From positions 310,001-374,000 of the forward strand of contig JAFPWY010000009.1 of NCBI GenBank assembly GCA_017412605.1: 64,000 nt of DNA. The letters run 5' to 3'. Numbering within the stretch: the first letter of the stretch is position 1; each line of letters begins with the position of its first letter. Source of the stretch: Fibrobacter sp. Lineage in GTDB: Bacteria; Fibrobacterota; Fibrobacteria; Fibrobacterales; Fibrobacteraceae. Of the stretch, positions 17,664 to 27,914 are shown piece by piece. Below the pieces are notes generated by a model. That model saw only the letters and a program-made list of their open reading frames with translations, was not told the DNA's origin and searched no databases. The position numbers were made by a program, and so were the translations under genes.

Positions 17664-19994
17664 CTAGTCCTGGATGCAACGGACGGAGAGAGCATAGGCC
17701 TTGTTCATGTTTGCCGTGTACGTTCTCTCAACGTCGTAGAATAGGAACATACTGCCACCTTCGTCGGGATTCCCTTCGGCATTCCAGAAGTAAGTGCGGA
17801 TGCCGTTTTCAATGAAATCGCCATTTGGTTCCCTGCTGCCAGCAGGGAACGCAGAGAAACCGTAGTCGTCCGTACCGTTACCACTTGTACCATCGGAATC
17901 ATTCCAGCCAGTCTGCGATTTGAGTATTTTACTTTTGCCGCCTACTTTGTTAGACAACGTTTTCCATTCCTCTTCATAGGGCAAGTGCCATCCTTTAGGG
18001 CACACACCACGTACCATGCCAGAAAGGCGGCAATAATTGCCGGAGCCACATTCCTCTTCGGGCTTGCCTACCGCAGCAACCCACTGGTAAAGCCGCCCGT
18101 ATTTCTCGCAATACTCGGCAGAATCGTTGTAGCAGAAACTAGAGTCCACTTTATAGTTTAGGTTTTCCGCCATCCAAACTTGATCGCCAATCTTTACGGT
18201 CTTGTACGTCTGACCGTCACGATCGTCTTTCAACTCGCCATATTCGCAGTTGTCTCCTGTTTCGGTCTTGCAGGCTATCTCTAAACTAGAAGATTGCCCT
18301 GAACTCAAATCGTCCTGGAGGCAGCGAACAGAGTAAGCGTCCTCCTTGCTGTGGTAATATGAGATTGCATACGTGGGAGTCAGATTCAGATAGCTAGCAT
18401 TCTTGTAGTCGTAGGAATTGACCTTAGTCCCGGTGGCGCTCCAAAAGTAGGCATGTTCGCCTTCACCACCGAAGTTATAGTCCATCCTGAATCCTGCAGG
18501 AAGCGCAGAGAAACCGTAGGAGTCCACTCCGTTGACAACAACACGATCCTTCCAACCAGTCTGCGACCTAAGTATCGCTCCGGCATTGCGTTCACCGCCC
18601 ACTTCGCTTAACAACTCATTCCATTCCCCGCGATGAGGCAAACGCCAGCCTTCAGGACACACTCCACGTACCTTGTCGGGAAGCTCGCATTTTTTGAGGG
18701 AGTCGCATTCCTCTTCGGACTTGCCTACCGCAGCAGCCCACTTGTAAAGCCGCCCATACTTCTCGCAATACTCGGCAGAATCGTTGTAGCAGAAGCTCGA
18801 GTCCACTTCGTAGTTGAGGTTTTCCGCCATCCACCACTGGTCGCCAATCTTTACTGTCTTGTACGTTTGGCCGTCGCGGTCGTCTTTCAACTCGCCATAT
18901 TCGCAAAGGTCTTCCGTTTCGGTCTTGCACCGAACCGCAAATCGTTCTGAAATCAAATAATCCTTGATGCAACGGACTGAACGTGCGATGGACTTATGGC
19001 TGCCGCCAGAGGAAGACCCCAGATCCGCGCTCTCGTAGCCGCGGCCTATCCATATGTAGTAGGCGTTGGTGACATCGATCTCATTGGCGCTCCAGATTTC
19101 GGTGAAGGTGCCTTCGTAGGAAAATTTGTCACCTTTGAATTCAGCAACGACCGTGTGGTCAGCACCGAGCCTATAGCCAGCAGGGAGCGCAGAGAAACCG
19201 TAGGCGTCTACACCGTTACCGTTAGCACTATCCCAACCCGTCTGCGACTTGAGCATCGTACTAGCAGTGCGTTTGCCGCCCACTTCGGTAAACAGCGTAT
19301 TCCAATCCGTAGTATCGGGCAAGTGCCAGCCTTCGGGGCATACGCCACGAGCTTTGTAGGGAATTTCACAAGTATTGACGCCACATTCCCATTCGAACCG
19401 GCCTACCGCAGCAGCCCACAGGTAAAGCCTCCCGTACTTTTCACAATATTCGACAGAATCGTGATAGCAGAAACTAGAGTCCACTTCGTAGTTGAGGTTT
19501 TCCGCCATCCACCACCAACCACCAATCTTTACGGTCTTGTACGTCTGGCCATCGCGACTATCCACCAACACGCCGTATACACAGTCGTCTTCCGTTTCGG
19601 TCTTGCACGGAGGTGTCGAAGCAATCGAACTAGAAGATTGTTTCGAACTTGACGACTTCGCCAAACTGTTACTGGACTTTGCATCATCCTTGCAGTCTTC
19701 GCAACTCGAGGAAGAGGATTTTGCTTCGTCTTTACTGCTGCTGGATTTTTTGCGAGTATCGGCATTGGTGTCAATGGCCCAATCTCCGTCGGTGCAGATG
19801 TAATCTTTTTCTTCGTCTTTCACGTAGGCGGTCGCGCCTTCGCGTTTGTCGGTGCAAACAGAAAGGTCGCCGAAGGTATCCACTACAAAATCGACCTCGG
19901 CGGAAGGATCCGGGTCACCGGCTTTGTTGCCGTCGCCGCCGCATGCCGCGAGAAGGAATGCCGCTATTGCAGGAATACAAATTTTCAAAGACAT
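17664..19994 (-). CDS. Lipoprotein with three tandem Fib_succ_major (TIGR02145) domains
   Basis: The longest frame starts at 20009, but the ATG at 19994 gives MSLKICIPAIAAFLLAACGG, a cleaner lipoprotein signal. After the lipobox come an acidic segment and a Ser-rich linker with a CEDC motif (residues about 85-130). Three copies of a roughly 200-residue domain follow at about 130-350, 360-570 and 575-776. Each has DGQTYKTVKIG, WMAENLNY, CYNDSAEYCEKYGRLY, RGVCPEGWHLP and a final SVRC. These signatures define a paralogous family abundant in Fibrobacter. Function unknown; the protein is probably surface-exposed. The third copy is the most divergent. It converges on the fic gene with a 12-base gap. 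Confidence 0.9.
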   Translation of the reverse strand: MSLKICIPAIAAFLLAACGGDGNKAGDPDPSAEVDFVVDTFGDLSVCTDKREGATAYVKDEEKDYICTDGDWAIDTNADTRKKSSSSKDEAKSSSSSCEDCKDDAKSSNSLAKSSSSKQSSSSIASTPPCKTETEDDCVYGVLVDSRDGQTYKTVKIGGWWWMAENLNYEVDSSFCYHDSVEYCEKYGRLYLWAAAVGRFEWECGVNTCEIPYKARGVCPEGWHLPDTTDWNTLFTEVGGKRTASTMLKSQTGWDSANGNGVDAYGFSALPAGYRLGADHTVVAEFKGDKFSYEGTFTEIWSANEIDVTNAYYIWIGRGYESADLGSSSGGSHKSIARSVRCIKDYLISERFAVRCKTETEDLCEYGELKDDRDGQTYKTVKIGDQWWMAENLNYEVDSSFCYNDSAEYCEKYGRLYKWAAAVGKSEEECDSLKKCELPDKVRGVCPEGWRLPHRGEWNELLSEVGGERNAGAILRSQTGWKDRVVVNGVDSYGFSALPAGFRMDYNFGGEGEHAYFWSATGTKVNSYDYKNASYLNLTPTYAISYYHSKEDAYSVRCLQDDLSSGQSSSLEIACKTETGDNCEYGELKDDRDGQTYKTVKIGDQVWMAENLNYKVDSSFCYNDSAEYCEKYGRLYQWVAAVGKPEEECGSGNYCRLSGMVRGVCPKGWHLPYEEEWKTLSNKVGGKSKILKSQTGWNDSDGTSGNGTDDYGFSAFPAGSREPNGDFIENGIRTYFWNAEGNPDEGGSMFLFYDVERTYTANMNKAYALSVRCIQD

Positions 19995-20110
19995 AACAAC
20001 CAACTCCATTTCCTAGGGCAAAAGTTCTCTTCGCAACATAATATAAGCTAAATCATACGGAAATCCATCATCTTTACCTATATTTTAGGGCAATAAAAGG
20101 ATTTTTTACC

Positions 20111-21133
20111 ATGAAAAAAGCTCTTTACCGCTACCCCGCAGAGTGGGAACCTCAAGAAGCCACCTGGCTCGCCTTCCCGCACAACAAGCAGAACTGGCAC
20201 GGCGAACGCGGCGTCAAGATCCGCAAGTTCTATATCGACCTTATCCGTACCATTAGCGAGTTCCAGCCGGTAAACGTCCTCGTCCCGAAAAAGAACTTCC
20301 TCACGACCGAAGAGAAATTCGCCGTCGCCGACAGGCCCTTCCCCGCCAGCTTTTACACCGTCAAGACCGACGACATCTGGATTCGCGACTACGGCCCGTT
20401 CTTCGTGAAGAAGGGCAAACAGACCGTCGTTTCCGAAACGGCTTTCAACGCCTGGGGCGCAAAGTTCCCGCCCTGGAAAAACGACAACCAGATTCCCGCG
20501 CGCATCGCCGAGATTTTCGAATACAAGAAGGGCGTAAGCGTCCCCTACATCTTTGAGGGCGGCGCCATCGAAGTCAACGGTGACGGGCTTGGCATGACGA
20601 CTCTGGATTGCCTCGTGGGCAAGAACCGCAACAAGCCTGCCGACCTGAGCGCCATCATCAAAGCCATCTGCGACATGCTGGGCCTCAAAGCGCTGCTGGT
20701 ACTCCCCAAGGGGCTCGTGGGCGACCATACCGACGGCCATATCGACAACGTGGCGCGATTTATCGCCAAGGACCGCATTGTCCTCGATTCCGCAGCCCCG
20801 AACAGCGCCAACGGCAAGTACCTCGCAGAAGCCAAGGCCGCCATCCAGGAATTCCTCGAACTCCACTACGGCAAGGACGCCAAGGTGGACACGCTCCCGC
20901 TGCCTCCGCAGCGCAAGCTCGACGACGGGCAGATTCTCCCGGCCAGCTACATGAACTACATCTACGTGAACGGCGGCTTGATTTACCCGAAATACAAGTG
21001 CGCAAACGACGCCGTGGCCCAGAAGTACTTCGAAAGCGTTTACCCCGACAGGTTCGTCATCGGCATCGACTGCCGTACCGTCATCGAAGAGGGCGGAAGC
21101 CTGCACTGCATGAGCAAGCACGAATCCAGGTAA
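20111..21133 (+). CDS. aguA: Agmatine deiminase
   Basis: AguA converts agmatine to N-carbamoylputrescine and ammonia, the step before AguB. The 340-aa protein belongs to the porphyromonas-type peptidyl-arginine deiminase fold. Family signatures include PAEWEPQEATWLAFPHNKQNW at the N-terminus, DDIWIRDYGPFFV near 92, FEGGAIEVNGDG near 152, GDHTDGHIDNVARF near 205 (the catalytic His and Asp) and GGSLHCMSKHE at the end with the nucleophilic Cys. All catalytic residues appear intact. No arginine decarboxylase gene is in the window, so the agmatine source is elsewhere. Confidence 0.95.
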   Translation: MKKALYRYPAEWEPQEATWLAFPHNKQNWHGERGVKIRKFYIDLIRTISEFQPVNVLVPKKNFLTTEEKFAVADRPFPASFYTVKTDDIWIRDYGPFFVKKGKQTVVSETAFNAWGAKFPPWKNDNQIPARIAEIFEYKKGVSVPYIFEGGAIEVNGDGLGMTTLDCLVGKNRNKPADLSAIIKAICDMLGLKALLVLPKGLVGDHTDGHIDNVARFIAKDRIVLDSAAPNSANGKYLAEAKAAIQEFLELHYGKDAKVDTLPLPPQRKLDDGQILPASYMNYIYVNGGLIYPKYKCANDAVAQKYFESVYPDRFVIGIDCRTVIEEGGSLHCMSKHESR

Positions 21134-21147
21134 AACGGGAAGTCCGC

Positions 21148-22428
21148 ATGAACTTTGTCCGCAAACTCGACAAGATTGCATTTGGCCTCTGCATTTTCGG
21201 GTTTACGTTTGCAGGTGCAGCGGAGTTGGACATTTGCGCATTCGACGAGCAACTCGTCGATGCGTTAACAGGAAGCATCCAGTCCCATTCCGGCTACGCC
21301 AAGGTTCTCGATTTCATTCAGCAAGACAGCCTTCCCCCGAACAATGCAGTTTGCCCTGACGAGGAAAAGTCGCAGGACATCACGAGAAAAGTTACGGCAC
21401 TTTTCCGCACGAGCAAAACCGCCCGGAACGTGGCAGAGTATGATGTCGCATACACAAAGTACGCCCATTTTACCGGGAGCGAAGAAGATGGAAAAACGTT
21501 TACCGACGAAGACAACGCCGCATACAACATCGTACTTGACTACATCATCGCAAAATACGACAAGCGATTCGCCAACGTAAAACACAGCATGATATCTGCC
21601 GCCATGAGCGGCGACATGAACAAGTACGGCTACGCTTCAAAAATCGACGCTTTGTTTGAAGACCTGGAAATATCCAAGTCGTCCATGATCGAAGGCAAGC
21701 CTGCAAGCGAAATAAAAAAGGAACGCGAGGACTCCTGGGCCGGCTTATGGATTACGGAGAACCCATCCAAAGAACTGAGCGCAAATAAGTACAGCTGGTT
21801 GCAGAGACCGATTCAAAACTTTGCCCAAAAATATCCTGGGAGCCCTTATACCGCGACATTTTCTTTTATGTCCGATGAAAAGTTGATACAGGACCTCGCC
21901 CAGACCGAAGAAAAAGAAGAAATCCAGACCTACAAGAAAGACAACCGACGCGTCGGTTTCGGCCTCGGAGTCATGGTAGGAAAGACTCTGCTCGGTTCGA
22001 ATATGGAGCCCATGAAAGAAAAGGTTTCCGTTTCTGTCCCCAACTTTAGACTCCAGATAATCCATGTGGTAGCGCAACTGCAGGGGGACATGTACATCGG
22101 CGACGGCACATCCGCCATGGGATTGGAAGGGCTGTTCGGCTATAGCCTCGAATACAAATCGTTCGGGGCCGATTTCTTGGTCGGCATCGGATTCGACCAA
22201 TTCTTCATGGGCGAAGACACCACAACGAGTCGCGCTCTGTTAGCGGGAATTCAGGGTTTCAAGCATTTTTATTTTGGAGCAATCGGCGCTTTCACGACCA
22301 AGTTGCAATGGACGCTAAAAACGCTTGAATTTGATTCTCCCATAACAAAACGCAAACGCCGTGTTTTTATCAACCAGTTTTATTTCGGCATAGCCCTCGA
22401 TTTTCTTGTACCACTCTCTGAAATTTAG
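21148..22428 (+). CDS. Exported two-part protein, paralogue 1 (helical domain plus beta-barrel)
   Basis: The open frame reaches back into aguA, but the ATG at 21148 gives a signal peptide (MNFVRKLDKIAFGLCIFGFTFAGAA) and a 426-aa protein. Residues about 30-240 are probably helical, with two conserved cysteines near the start and DEDNAAYNIVLDYIIAKYD near residue 125. Residues 260-426 look like a membrane beta-barrel (FGLGVMVGKTLLG, YSLEYKSFGADFLVGIGFDQF) ending in FGIALDFLVPLSEI. The next gene encodes a clear paralogue 12 bases downstream. No named family is recognised. Outer-membrane location is inferred. Confidence 0.75.
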   Translation: MNFVRKLDKIAFGLCIFGFTFAGAAELDICAFDEQLVDALTGSIQSHSGYAKVLDFIQQDSLPPNNAVCPDEEKSQDITRKVTALFRTSKTARNVAEYDVAYTKYAHFTGSEEDGKTFTDEDNAAYNIVLDYIIAKYDKRFANVKHSMISAAMSGDMNKYGYASKIDALFEDLEISKSSMIEGKPASEIKKEREDSWAGLWITENPSKELSANKYSWLQRPIQNFAQKYPGSPYTATFSFMSDEKLIQDLAQTEEKEEIQTYKKDNRRVGFGLGVMVGKTLLGSNMEPMKEKVSVSVPNFRLQIIHVVAQLQGDMYIGDGTSAMGLEGLFGYSLEYKSFGADFLVGIGFDQFFMGEDTTTSRALLAGIQGFKHFYFGAIGAFTTKLQWTLKTLEFDSPITKRKRRVFINQFYFGIALDFLVPLSEI

Positions 22429-22440
22429 GGTATATCCGGC

Positions 22441-23733
22441 ATGAAGCGTTTGTTCCTCATCCTATTCCTGCTTTGCGCAACGCATTCCCTCTCTGCGGAA
22501 ATCGACGCCTGCACATTCGATGAATACGTTCTTGGAATGTTCAACGAAATTACCGTTTCACGAGACACCACGAGACATCTGGAACTTTTGGATTTTATCG
22601 CAGAATATGGGCACAAGGCAAATCCGGAGATATGCACGATTGAATCCCGACGGGAAAAACTGATGCGGATAGCCTACACGCTTTATGACGAAAGGAAAGG
22701 CAAAGGCGAATATAGCAATGTCTATACAAAGTACGCCTTTATCGCGCATCGGGAAATCAATGGCCGCACGATAACGGAAGAAGACAACGCGATGTACAAC
22801 ATGCTCCTGGATTACATGATCGCCAAGTATGACAGTTGGTTCGCCTACGAAAAAAAGGAAATGCTGAGCAACGCTCCACTAAGTTCTACGGTTCTTGCAG
22901 AACTGGTTTTAAACAAGCTTGTTTCAAAAGATCAAATCGCAGGATTCGCCCACAAAATAGGAAAGCCTCCTTCCGATGCGGCACTCGACCTGATGCAATC
23001 CTGGGCGGGGCTTTGGTTCCAAAACGAAAGTCCAATCGGACGCCATACCAAGTTCGACAACGACTACAACTGGATACTGCAAGCCAGGAACAACTTCCTG
23101 GATAAATACCCCGAAAGTCGCTACAAGGAAGCAATTGAAACCATCATGGACGACGACGTCTGCAACAAATTGCGGAATTACGACAAAGAAGACGGAGTTT
23201 TCAGTTTTGGTGTAACACTGTCCCTCGGCAAAGCCCTAATGACGTCCGCCTTCGACAACGTGGACGAATCCTTCTCTATCGGGTTTCCCCAAGGGCGCCT
23301 CCAAATCAACCATTTGGTGTTCCAAATCCAATTAGACGCAATATTCAGCCCAAAGCTCTCGCAAGTCGGTTTTAACGGGCTCTCCGGATACGCTTTTGAA
23401 TTCGGCAATTACGGCATCGATGTCATGGGCGGTCTTGGATATGCGCAGTTCGTATTCGAAAGCGATTCCTCCGACAACCTAGCTTACTTGGGAAGCATCC
23501 AGTTCGTAAAGCGGCTCCCCGCGGGAGACTTTCTCCACATCTCCCCAAGGTTCCAGTGGCTGGCCAAGGTAATCCATTTTGACGACCCCATCGACGGCCG
23601 AAAAAAATGGGGCATGGTCAATCAGTTCCTGATGGGATTCACCTTCGAAGGAAGGCAACCGCTGTCTAGGCTAAACGTCAAGGACTACGGCAAAAAGCAC
23701 AGAAGTGTGCGAAGAACGAATCTCGGTGACTAA
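22441..23733 (+). CDS. Exported two-part protein, paralogue 2
   Basis: The 430-aa protein has a signal peptide (MKRLFLILFLLCATHSLSA). It shares with its upstream neighbour the early CxFDE motif, EEDNAMYNMLLDYMIAKYD, an SWAGLWF segment and a barrel-like half (FSFGVTLSLGKAL, GYAFEFGNYGIDVMGGLGYAQF). The two genes form a tandem duplication that has diverged considerably. This copy has a basic extension after the last strand (KDYGKKHRSVRRTNLGD). It is convergent with rnhA, with an eight-base gap. Function unknown. Confidence 0.75.
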   Translation: MKRLFLILFLLCATHSLSAEIDACTFDEYVLGMFNEITVSRDTTRHLELLDFIAEYGHKANPEICTIESRREKLMRIAYTLYDERKGKGEYSNVYTKYAFIAHREINGRTITEEDNAMYNMLLDYMIAKYDSWFAYEKKEMLSNAPLSSTVLAELVLNKLVSKDQIAGFAHKIGKPPSDAALDLMQSWAGLWFQNESPIGRHTKFDNDYNWILQARNNFLDKYPESRYKEAIETIMDDDVCNKLRNYDKEDGVFSFGVTLSLGKALMTSAFDNVDESFSIGFPQGRLQINHLVFQIQLDAIFSPKLSQVGFNGLSGYAFEFGNYGIDVMGGLGYAQFVFESDSSDNLAYLGSIQFVKRLPAGDFLHISPRFQWLAKVIHFDDPIDGRKKWGMVNQFLMGFTFEGRQPLSRLNVKDYGKKHRSVRRTNLGD

Positions 23734-23741
23734 GCGCGACG

Positions 23742-24350
23742 TTAGTCTTTTTTCTCCGAATTTTCAGAAGCCTTTTTTGCTTTCTCGATAGCCTCTTTAG
23801 CTAGTTTGTCTACAAGTTCGTTCCACTTGACGCCCGTGTGGGCGGCGACCTTTTCGAACTGTACACGGTGCAGGTACGGCTTGGCCGCCTTTACGTACTG
23901 CTGGGCAACATTGCTCTTGGCCTGCCATTCGCCCTTGGCCCAGCGGGCAATGCCCTCGTAGTCGTGGCAGATGACGCCCTTCTTGTCGTTGGCGTCGAGC
24001 CAGCGCATGGCCTGGTAACTCGCCATCACCTCGCCGTCGATATTGCGGCTTTCGGCGGGGAACGCCGTGATTCCCGACCCGCGTGCAAGTTCCTTGTCCC
24101 CATCCACGACAACATAAGCCCATCCGGCCGGAGCGAAAGTCGGCGAGAAGGAGCCGTCCACGAAAACGCGGATCCCGGCAGGGACCGGAGCCTCGATTCC
24201 GGCAATCCAAGCCTCGGCTTCGGCCTTTGTCGCAAAAGATTTGAACAAAACACCCTTAATTCCGTGCGTCAGGGATTCACATTCGGCCCAAGAGGTCACG
24301 ATTTGACTTTTTTCGGGGGCCTTTATGGCGTAGAACTTCACTTTAGGCAT
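23742..24350 (-). CDS. rnhA: Ribonuclease H with N-terminal hybrid-binding domain
   Basis: RNase HI cuts the RNA of RNA-DNA hybrids. The 202-aa protein has an N-terminal hybrid-binding domain (residues 1-50; KFYAIKAPEKSQIVTSWAEC and FKSFATKAEAEAWI), known from eukaryotic RNase H1 and some bacterial enzymes. The catalytic domain has the acidic set: VDGSFSP near 65, IDGEVMA near 105 and CHDYEGIARWAKGEW near 129. AAHTGVKWNELVDKLAKEA near 170 supplies the last His and Asp. The C-terminus is Lys/Glu-rich. It is a single gene between two convergent or divergent neighbours. Confidence 0.9.
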   Translation of the reverse strand: MPKVKFYAIKAPEKSQIVTSWAECESLTHGIKGVLFKSFATKAEAEAWIAGIEAPVPAGIRVFVDGSFSPTFAPAGWAYVVVDGDKELARGSGITAFPAESRNIDGEVMASYQAMRWLDANDKKGVICHDYEGIARWAKGEWQAKSNVAQQYVKAAKPYLHRVQFEKVAAHTGVKWNELVDKLAKEAIEKAKKASENSEKKD

Positions 24351-24398
24351 GGCGTAAATTTAGTATATTATCCATCGGATATTTGACTTGGAGCAAAC

Positions 24399-24947
24399 GT
24401 GACACCTTCGCCCTATTTTACAGATACATTTCGCTATTTCTTCAAGCGATTCTATTCCGCACCCAGGCTGTTCCAGTGGTTCCTGAAACAGGCTGGCGAA
24501 GACTCCGCCGCGTTTGACTTTCCGAACATTCTGAAGGACCACCCGAAGACATTGACGTTCCTGCCGAAGGACTTGGAACGCGCCAACAAGTTCATGCGCG
24601 CCATGCCCGACGCCTGGTTCAAGAACATGCTGTTCTGCACCCACGAGTCGCAGCATTCCCTGATTTCTTCCAGACGCTCCCACGCCGTGTACTACAGCGA
24701 CAAGGAATGCCGTTTCGGCGAGCCCGTGTTCAACGAGATCCAGCGAAAGATTCAAGAGTTCGGTCCGCAGGTCTGCCTGTACCTCGACGACCCGTTCCTT
24801 CCCCGCTTGTTCCTCGCCAAGACCAGTGGCGCCCCCTGCCGCATCGGTTTTGCCACTGAAAACTATTATCCGTTCCTCAACCTGAGCCTTCACAGAGACA
24901 ACAAGTCCGAAGCCCAAACGATCTCCGAGTATTACGGAGTTGGCTAA
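24399..24947 (+). CDS. Protein of unknown function upstream of the PHP phosphoesterase
   Basis: The 182-aa protein begins with GTG, preceded by GGAG at about five bases. It has no signal peptide. Segments such as TLTFLPKDLERANKFMRAMPD, LFCTHESQHSL and APCRIGFATENYYPFLNLSL recall the N-terminal half of family 9 glycosyltransferases, but the nucleotide-sugar-binding half is missing and the match is weak. It overlaps the PHP gene by one base (TAATG), so the two are translationally coupled. It may be a reduced glycosyltransferase or a specific partner of the PHP enzyme. Confidence 0.7.
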   Translation: MTPSPYFTDTFRYFFKRFYSAPRLFQWFLKQAGEDSAAFDFPNILKDHPKTLTFLPKDLERANKFMRAMPDAWFKNMLFCTHESQHSLISSRRSHAVYYSDKECRFGEPVFNEIQRKIQEFGPQVCLYLDDPFLPRLFLAKTSGAPCRIGFATENYYPFLNLSLHRDNKSEAQTISEYYGVG

Positions 24948-25816
24948 TGCAAAAGGGATCCACCATCATCACCGAAAGCGGTGGGTTCGCCGACTTGCAC
25001 CTACACACAAAGCTCTCCGACGGGAACCTGGAAGTTGAAGAACTGCTCCGGCTCTGCAAGCGCAAGGGCCTGCGCTGCATTTCCATCACCGACCACGACA
25101 ACCTCGACTCGTTCAAGCTGGCCGAAGAACCCGCAAAGCAAATCGGGCTCGAAATCATTCCCGGCATCGAGATTTCCGCCGTGTGGCAGAGCAAGGACAT
25201 CCATATCCTGGGTTACTTCTGCGACCCGACGAACCTCGCCCTGAACATGGAGCTCGAGGACTTCGCGAAGCAGAGGATCAGCCGCGCCAAGGCAATCATC
25301 AAAAAACTGAATGCGCTCGGCATCGACATCACGTTCGAAAAGGTGAATTCCTACTGCAAGGGGAAAGTCATCGGGCGACCGCACATCGCCATGTCCTTGG
25401 TCGACGAAGAATATATCTCGAACTTTTCCGAAGCCTTCTCGAAATACCTCGGGGACGGCTGCGTCGCCTTCGTCGAGAAGAAGGGACTCAACCCGCAGCA
25501 GACCATCCGCCTCATCGAAAACGCCGGCGGCATCGCCGTGCTTGCCCACCCGTACAAGTCCGGGCTCAGCGACGAGTTCATCGAGAACATGGTGGAATGG
25601 GGCATCCAGGGTATCGAGGTCTACAGCCCCGCCCAGAAGGGCGCCGTGGCTCGCAAGTACAAAGACATGGCTCACAAGTACGGGCTCATCGGCACTGGCG
25701 GGTCGGACTTCCACACCGAAAGCGGCACCTACCCGCCCGGCTGCATGAAGATGCCCTACAGCGTGGTGCAAGCGCTCCGCGAACGCCGTGAAAAATCCCG
25801 CGCGGAATGGTACTGA
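24947..25816 (+). CDS. PHP-domain phosphoesterase (TrpH/RNase AM-like)
   Basis: The 289-aa protein has the metal-binding motifs of the PHP family: DLHLHTKLSDG near residue 14, ITDHDNLD near 46, PGIEISAVW near 70, LAHPYKSG near 200 and GGSDFHTES near 255. This arrangement with a helical insert (residues about 105-190) is that of YciV/TrpH proteins, which hydrolyse 3',5'-nucleoside bisphosphates and trim 5' RNA ends. The gene overlaps its upstream and downstream neighbours by one base each, forming a three-gene operon with a beta-barrel protein. Confidence 0.88.
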   Translation: MQKGSTIITESGGFADLHLHTKLSDGNLEVEELLRLCKRKGLRCISITDHDNLDSFKLAEEPAKQIGLEIIPGIEISAVWQSKDIHILGYFCDPTNLALNMELEDFAKQRISRAKAIIKKLNALGIDITFEKVNSYCKGKVIGRPHIAMSLVDEEYISNFSEAFSKYLGDGCVAFVEKKGLNPQQTIRLIENAGGIAVLAHPYKSGLSDEFIENMVEWGIQGIEVYSPAQKGAVARKYKDMAHKYGLIGTGGSDFHTESGTYPPGCMKMPYSVVQALRERREKSRAEWY

Positions 25817-27888
25817 TGAGATTCCCGATCGCAAACATTGCCGCACTCGTCATGGCGCTTACCGCATGCGCCCTCGCCGACGTCATCCCGGCGATGCCGT
25901 ACACGGTACCCGCAGCGCAGGATTCCTCTTGGGATTCCCCCGATAGGCCGGACCCCGCAGTCCGGGAAACGGACGCCGGACGCTGGGCCATCCCGCTACG
26001 CGAAGTCATGCAGCGCACCTACGACGTGTCGGGTCAGAAATCCGAATGGGTTCTCGGAACATCTATCCTCGGGCACCCTGAGCTCGACCCGATGGCCATG
26101 GGCATATCTTCCCTTTCCACGCGCTACCCGAGCAAACTGGCCGGGCTGTACACGACACGATTGGGCTACGACGCAACAACGCTTACCCTGAACGGTGAAA
26201 ACGGCATCCTGTTCGAGGAACGCCACGGCATCCCGATTGACACGCCCATCACCGACCTGAACTGGGAACGTTCCTCGTTCGACGGCAATGCGCTCAGGCT
26301 CGACTTCCGCAGGCTCGTCACCGATTCCGTGATGCTAGACTTTGGTATACAGAGCCACTCGAACCACGACTCCAAGGATTACGCCTACCAGAACGTAACG
26401 CACTCTCCCTACTTCGCACTGGGCCGCGACTCCACGCAAATTCCGTTCGGCGGCAGGAACATCGCCATGAACAGTATGCACGTACAACCCATGCTCACCT
26501 GGCGCTTCGGGCTCGGCAAGGCCTACCTCAAGATGAACTACCTGAGCCTGGAAAACGCGGACAACACGAACCACAAAGTGCTGCTCGACACCATGGACCA
26601 CTCCATACGCACGTTCCAGACCGACCCCTACACCATCGACATCAAGGCGGTCACCTACGGAGCGGGCTTTGAAATCTACCCCACCTCCAAGCTGACGTTC
26701 TCGACGGACTTCCAGTACGGCACGCACGAAATCGAGGAAGATTCCCTCCCGTCAATCCTCAAGGACACAGCGACCGTCGTCTCCGAAAACGGGATTGCCA
26801 GCGTAAACAACATCTACTACGACACGACCACCACGCTTGAATACGAGACCATCCTCGGCAACTTCGGGCTCGGTTACCGCACACTCCTCAACCCGACAAT
26901 CAAGTTCAGCTACGAGTTCCTGAATGCCGACGACGATCGCGGAGACAAGAAGAAGGAATACTTCCAGGACCGCGAAGTGGGTTACCTACAACTTTCCGAC
27001 ACCATCGCCTTTACGATGTTCCGCGTGCAGGCGGGTATGCAGCGCAACAGTTCCCTGCTCGACGAGCAGGACTATGCCCCGGCCTATTCTACCGACGCGA
27101 CCATTCTTCTGCCCTACCACTTCAGACTGAACGGCAACACGAGACACGACAACAGGTTCCCCGACATCAACCAGATCAAGATCAGCGAAACGGGACGTCT
27201 TTCGTTCCCCAACAAGGACCTGAAATACGAGAAGCGCGATCGCTACGCCACGCACATCGGTTGGCATTCGCGCGAAGTCTTCTACGGGCTAGGTTTCCGC
27301 TACGAAAAAGTCGAGAACCTGATGAGGCCCTACTGGGTCAAGAAGGGCAGCGTCGACAGCACGATTACGTACAACACCAGAGAATATGGGGAAGAGACCT
27401 TCGTCGATACCATCGTTACGGCAGACTCCATCGAAACGCTCTACCGCTGGGCAAACATCGACGAGGCGAATACGCTCGACTGGATTTTGCAAGTGGGATT
27501 CCGTCTCGGGAACTGGAAGTTCTACCTGGAACGCGGGCAAGTCATCGACCGTTCGAGGAAACTCATCGACACGCCGGAACTCTACTACAAGGGAAGCATC
27601 CACTGGCAAAACCGCTTTGTCAAGGACAGGCTGGGCGTCAGCGTGCGCGTGGACTGGCAGTGGTTCAACAACAGGATGGACTGCACCATCAACGAACGCG
27701 GCAATCCCGAAATGGTCGAGCTAAGCCACTACCTCGCGCTGGATTTCAAGGCACGCATGCAGATTCTTTCCTTTGAACTCTACACGCGAATCGAGAACTT
27801 CAACCACAGCATCTACATGCCCGAAGCGGGATATACGCCGGAAGGCCTGCGATTCGCCTACGGCATTGTCTGGACATTCGGCAACTAA
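25816..27888 (+). CDS. Large outer-membrane beta-barrel protein of unknown function
   Basis: The frame opens at 25807, but ATG 25816 (overlapping the PHP stop as TGATG) gives [21 protein letters not shown], a proper signal peptide, and a 690-aa protein. Most of the sequence alternates hydrophobic and polar residues with many Tyr/Trp turns (FLYERGQ-type hairpins, [23 protein letters not shown]). The end [12 protein letters not shown] matches an outer-membrane terminal strand with Phe near the end. No TonB plug domain is visible, so it is not a standard TonB receptor. Substrate unknown. Confidence 0.75.
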   Translation: MRFPIANIAALVMALTACALADVIPAMPYTVPAAQDSSWDSPDRPDPAVRETDAGRWAIPLREVMQRTYDVSGQKSEWVLGTSILGHPELDPMAMGISSLSTRYPSKLAGLYTTRLGYDATTLTLNGENGILFEERHGIPIDTPITDLNWERSSFDGNALRLDFRRLVTDSVMLDFGIQSHSNHDSKDYAYQNVTHSPYFALGRDSTQIPFGGRNIAMNSMHVQPMLTWRFGLGKAYLKMNYLSLENADNTNHKVLLDTMDHSIRTFQTDPYTIDIKAVTYGAGFEIYPTSKLTFSTDFQYGTHEIEEDSLPSILKDTATVVSENGIASVNNIYYDTTTTLEYETILGNFGLGYRTLLNPTIKFSYEFLNADDDRGDKKKEYFQDREVGYLQLSDTIAFTMFRVQAGMQRNSSLLDEQDYAPAYSTDATILLPYHFRLNGNTRHDNRFPDINQIKISETGRLSFPNKDLKYEKRDRYATHIGWHSREVFYGLGFRYEKVENLMRPYWVKKGSVDSTITYNTREYGEETFVDTIVTADSIETLYRWANIDEANTLDWILQVGFRLGNWKFYLERGQVIDRSRKLIDTPELYYKGSIHWQNRFVKDRLGVSVRVDWQWFNNRMDCTINERGNPEMVELSHYLALDFKARMQILSFELYTRIENFNHSIYMPEAGYTPEGLRFAYGIVWTFGN

Positions 27889-27914
27889 CATCCAACCTTT
27901 TCTATTTTCATCTT

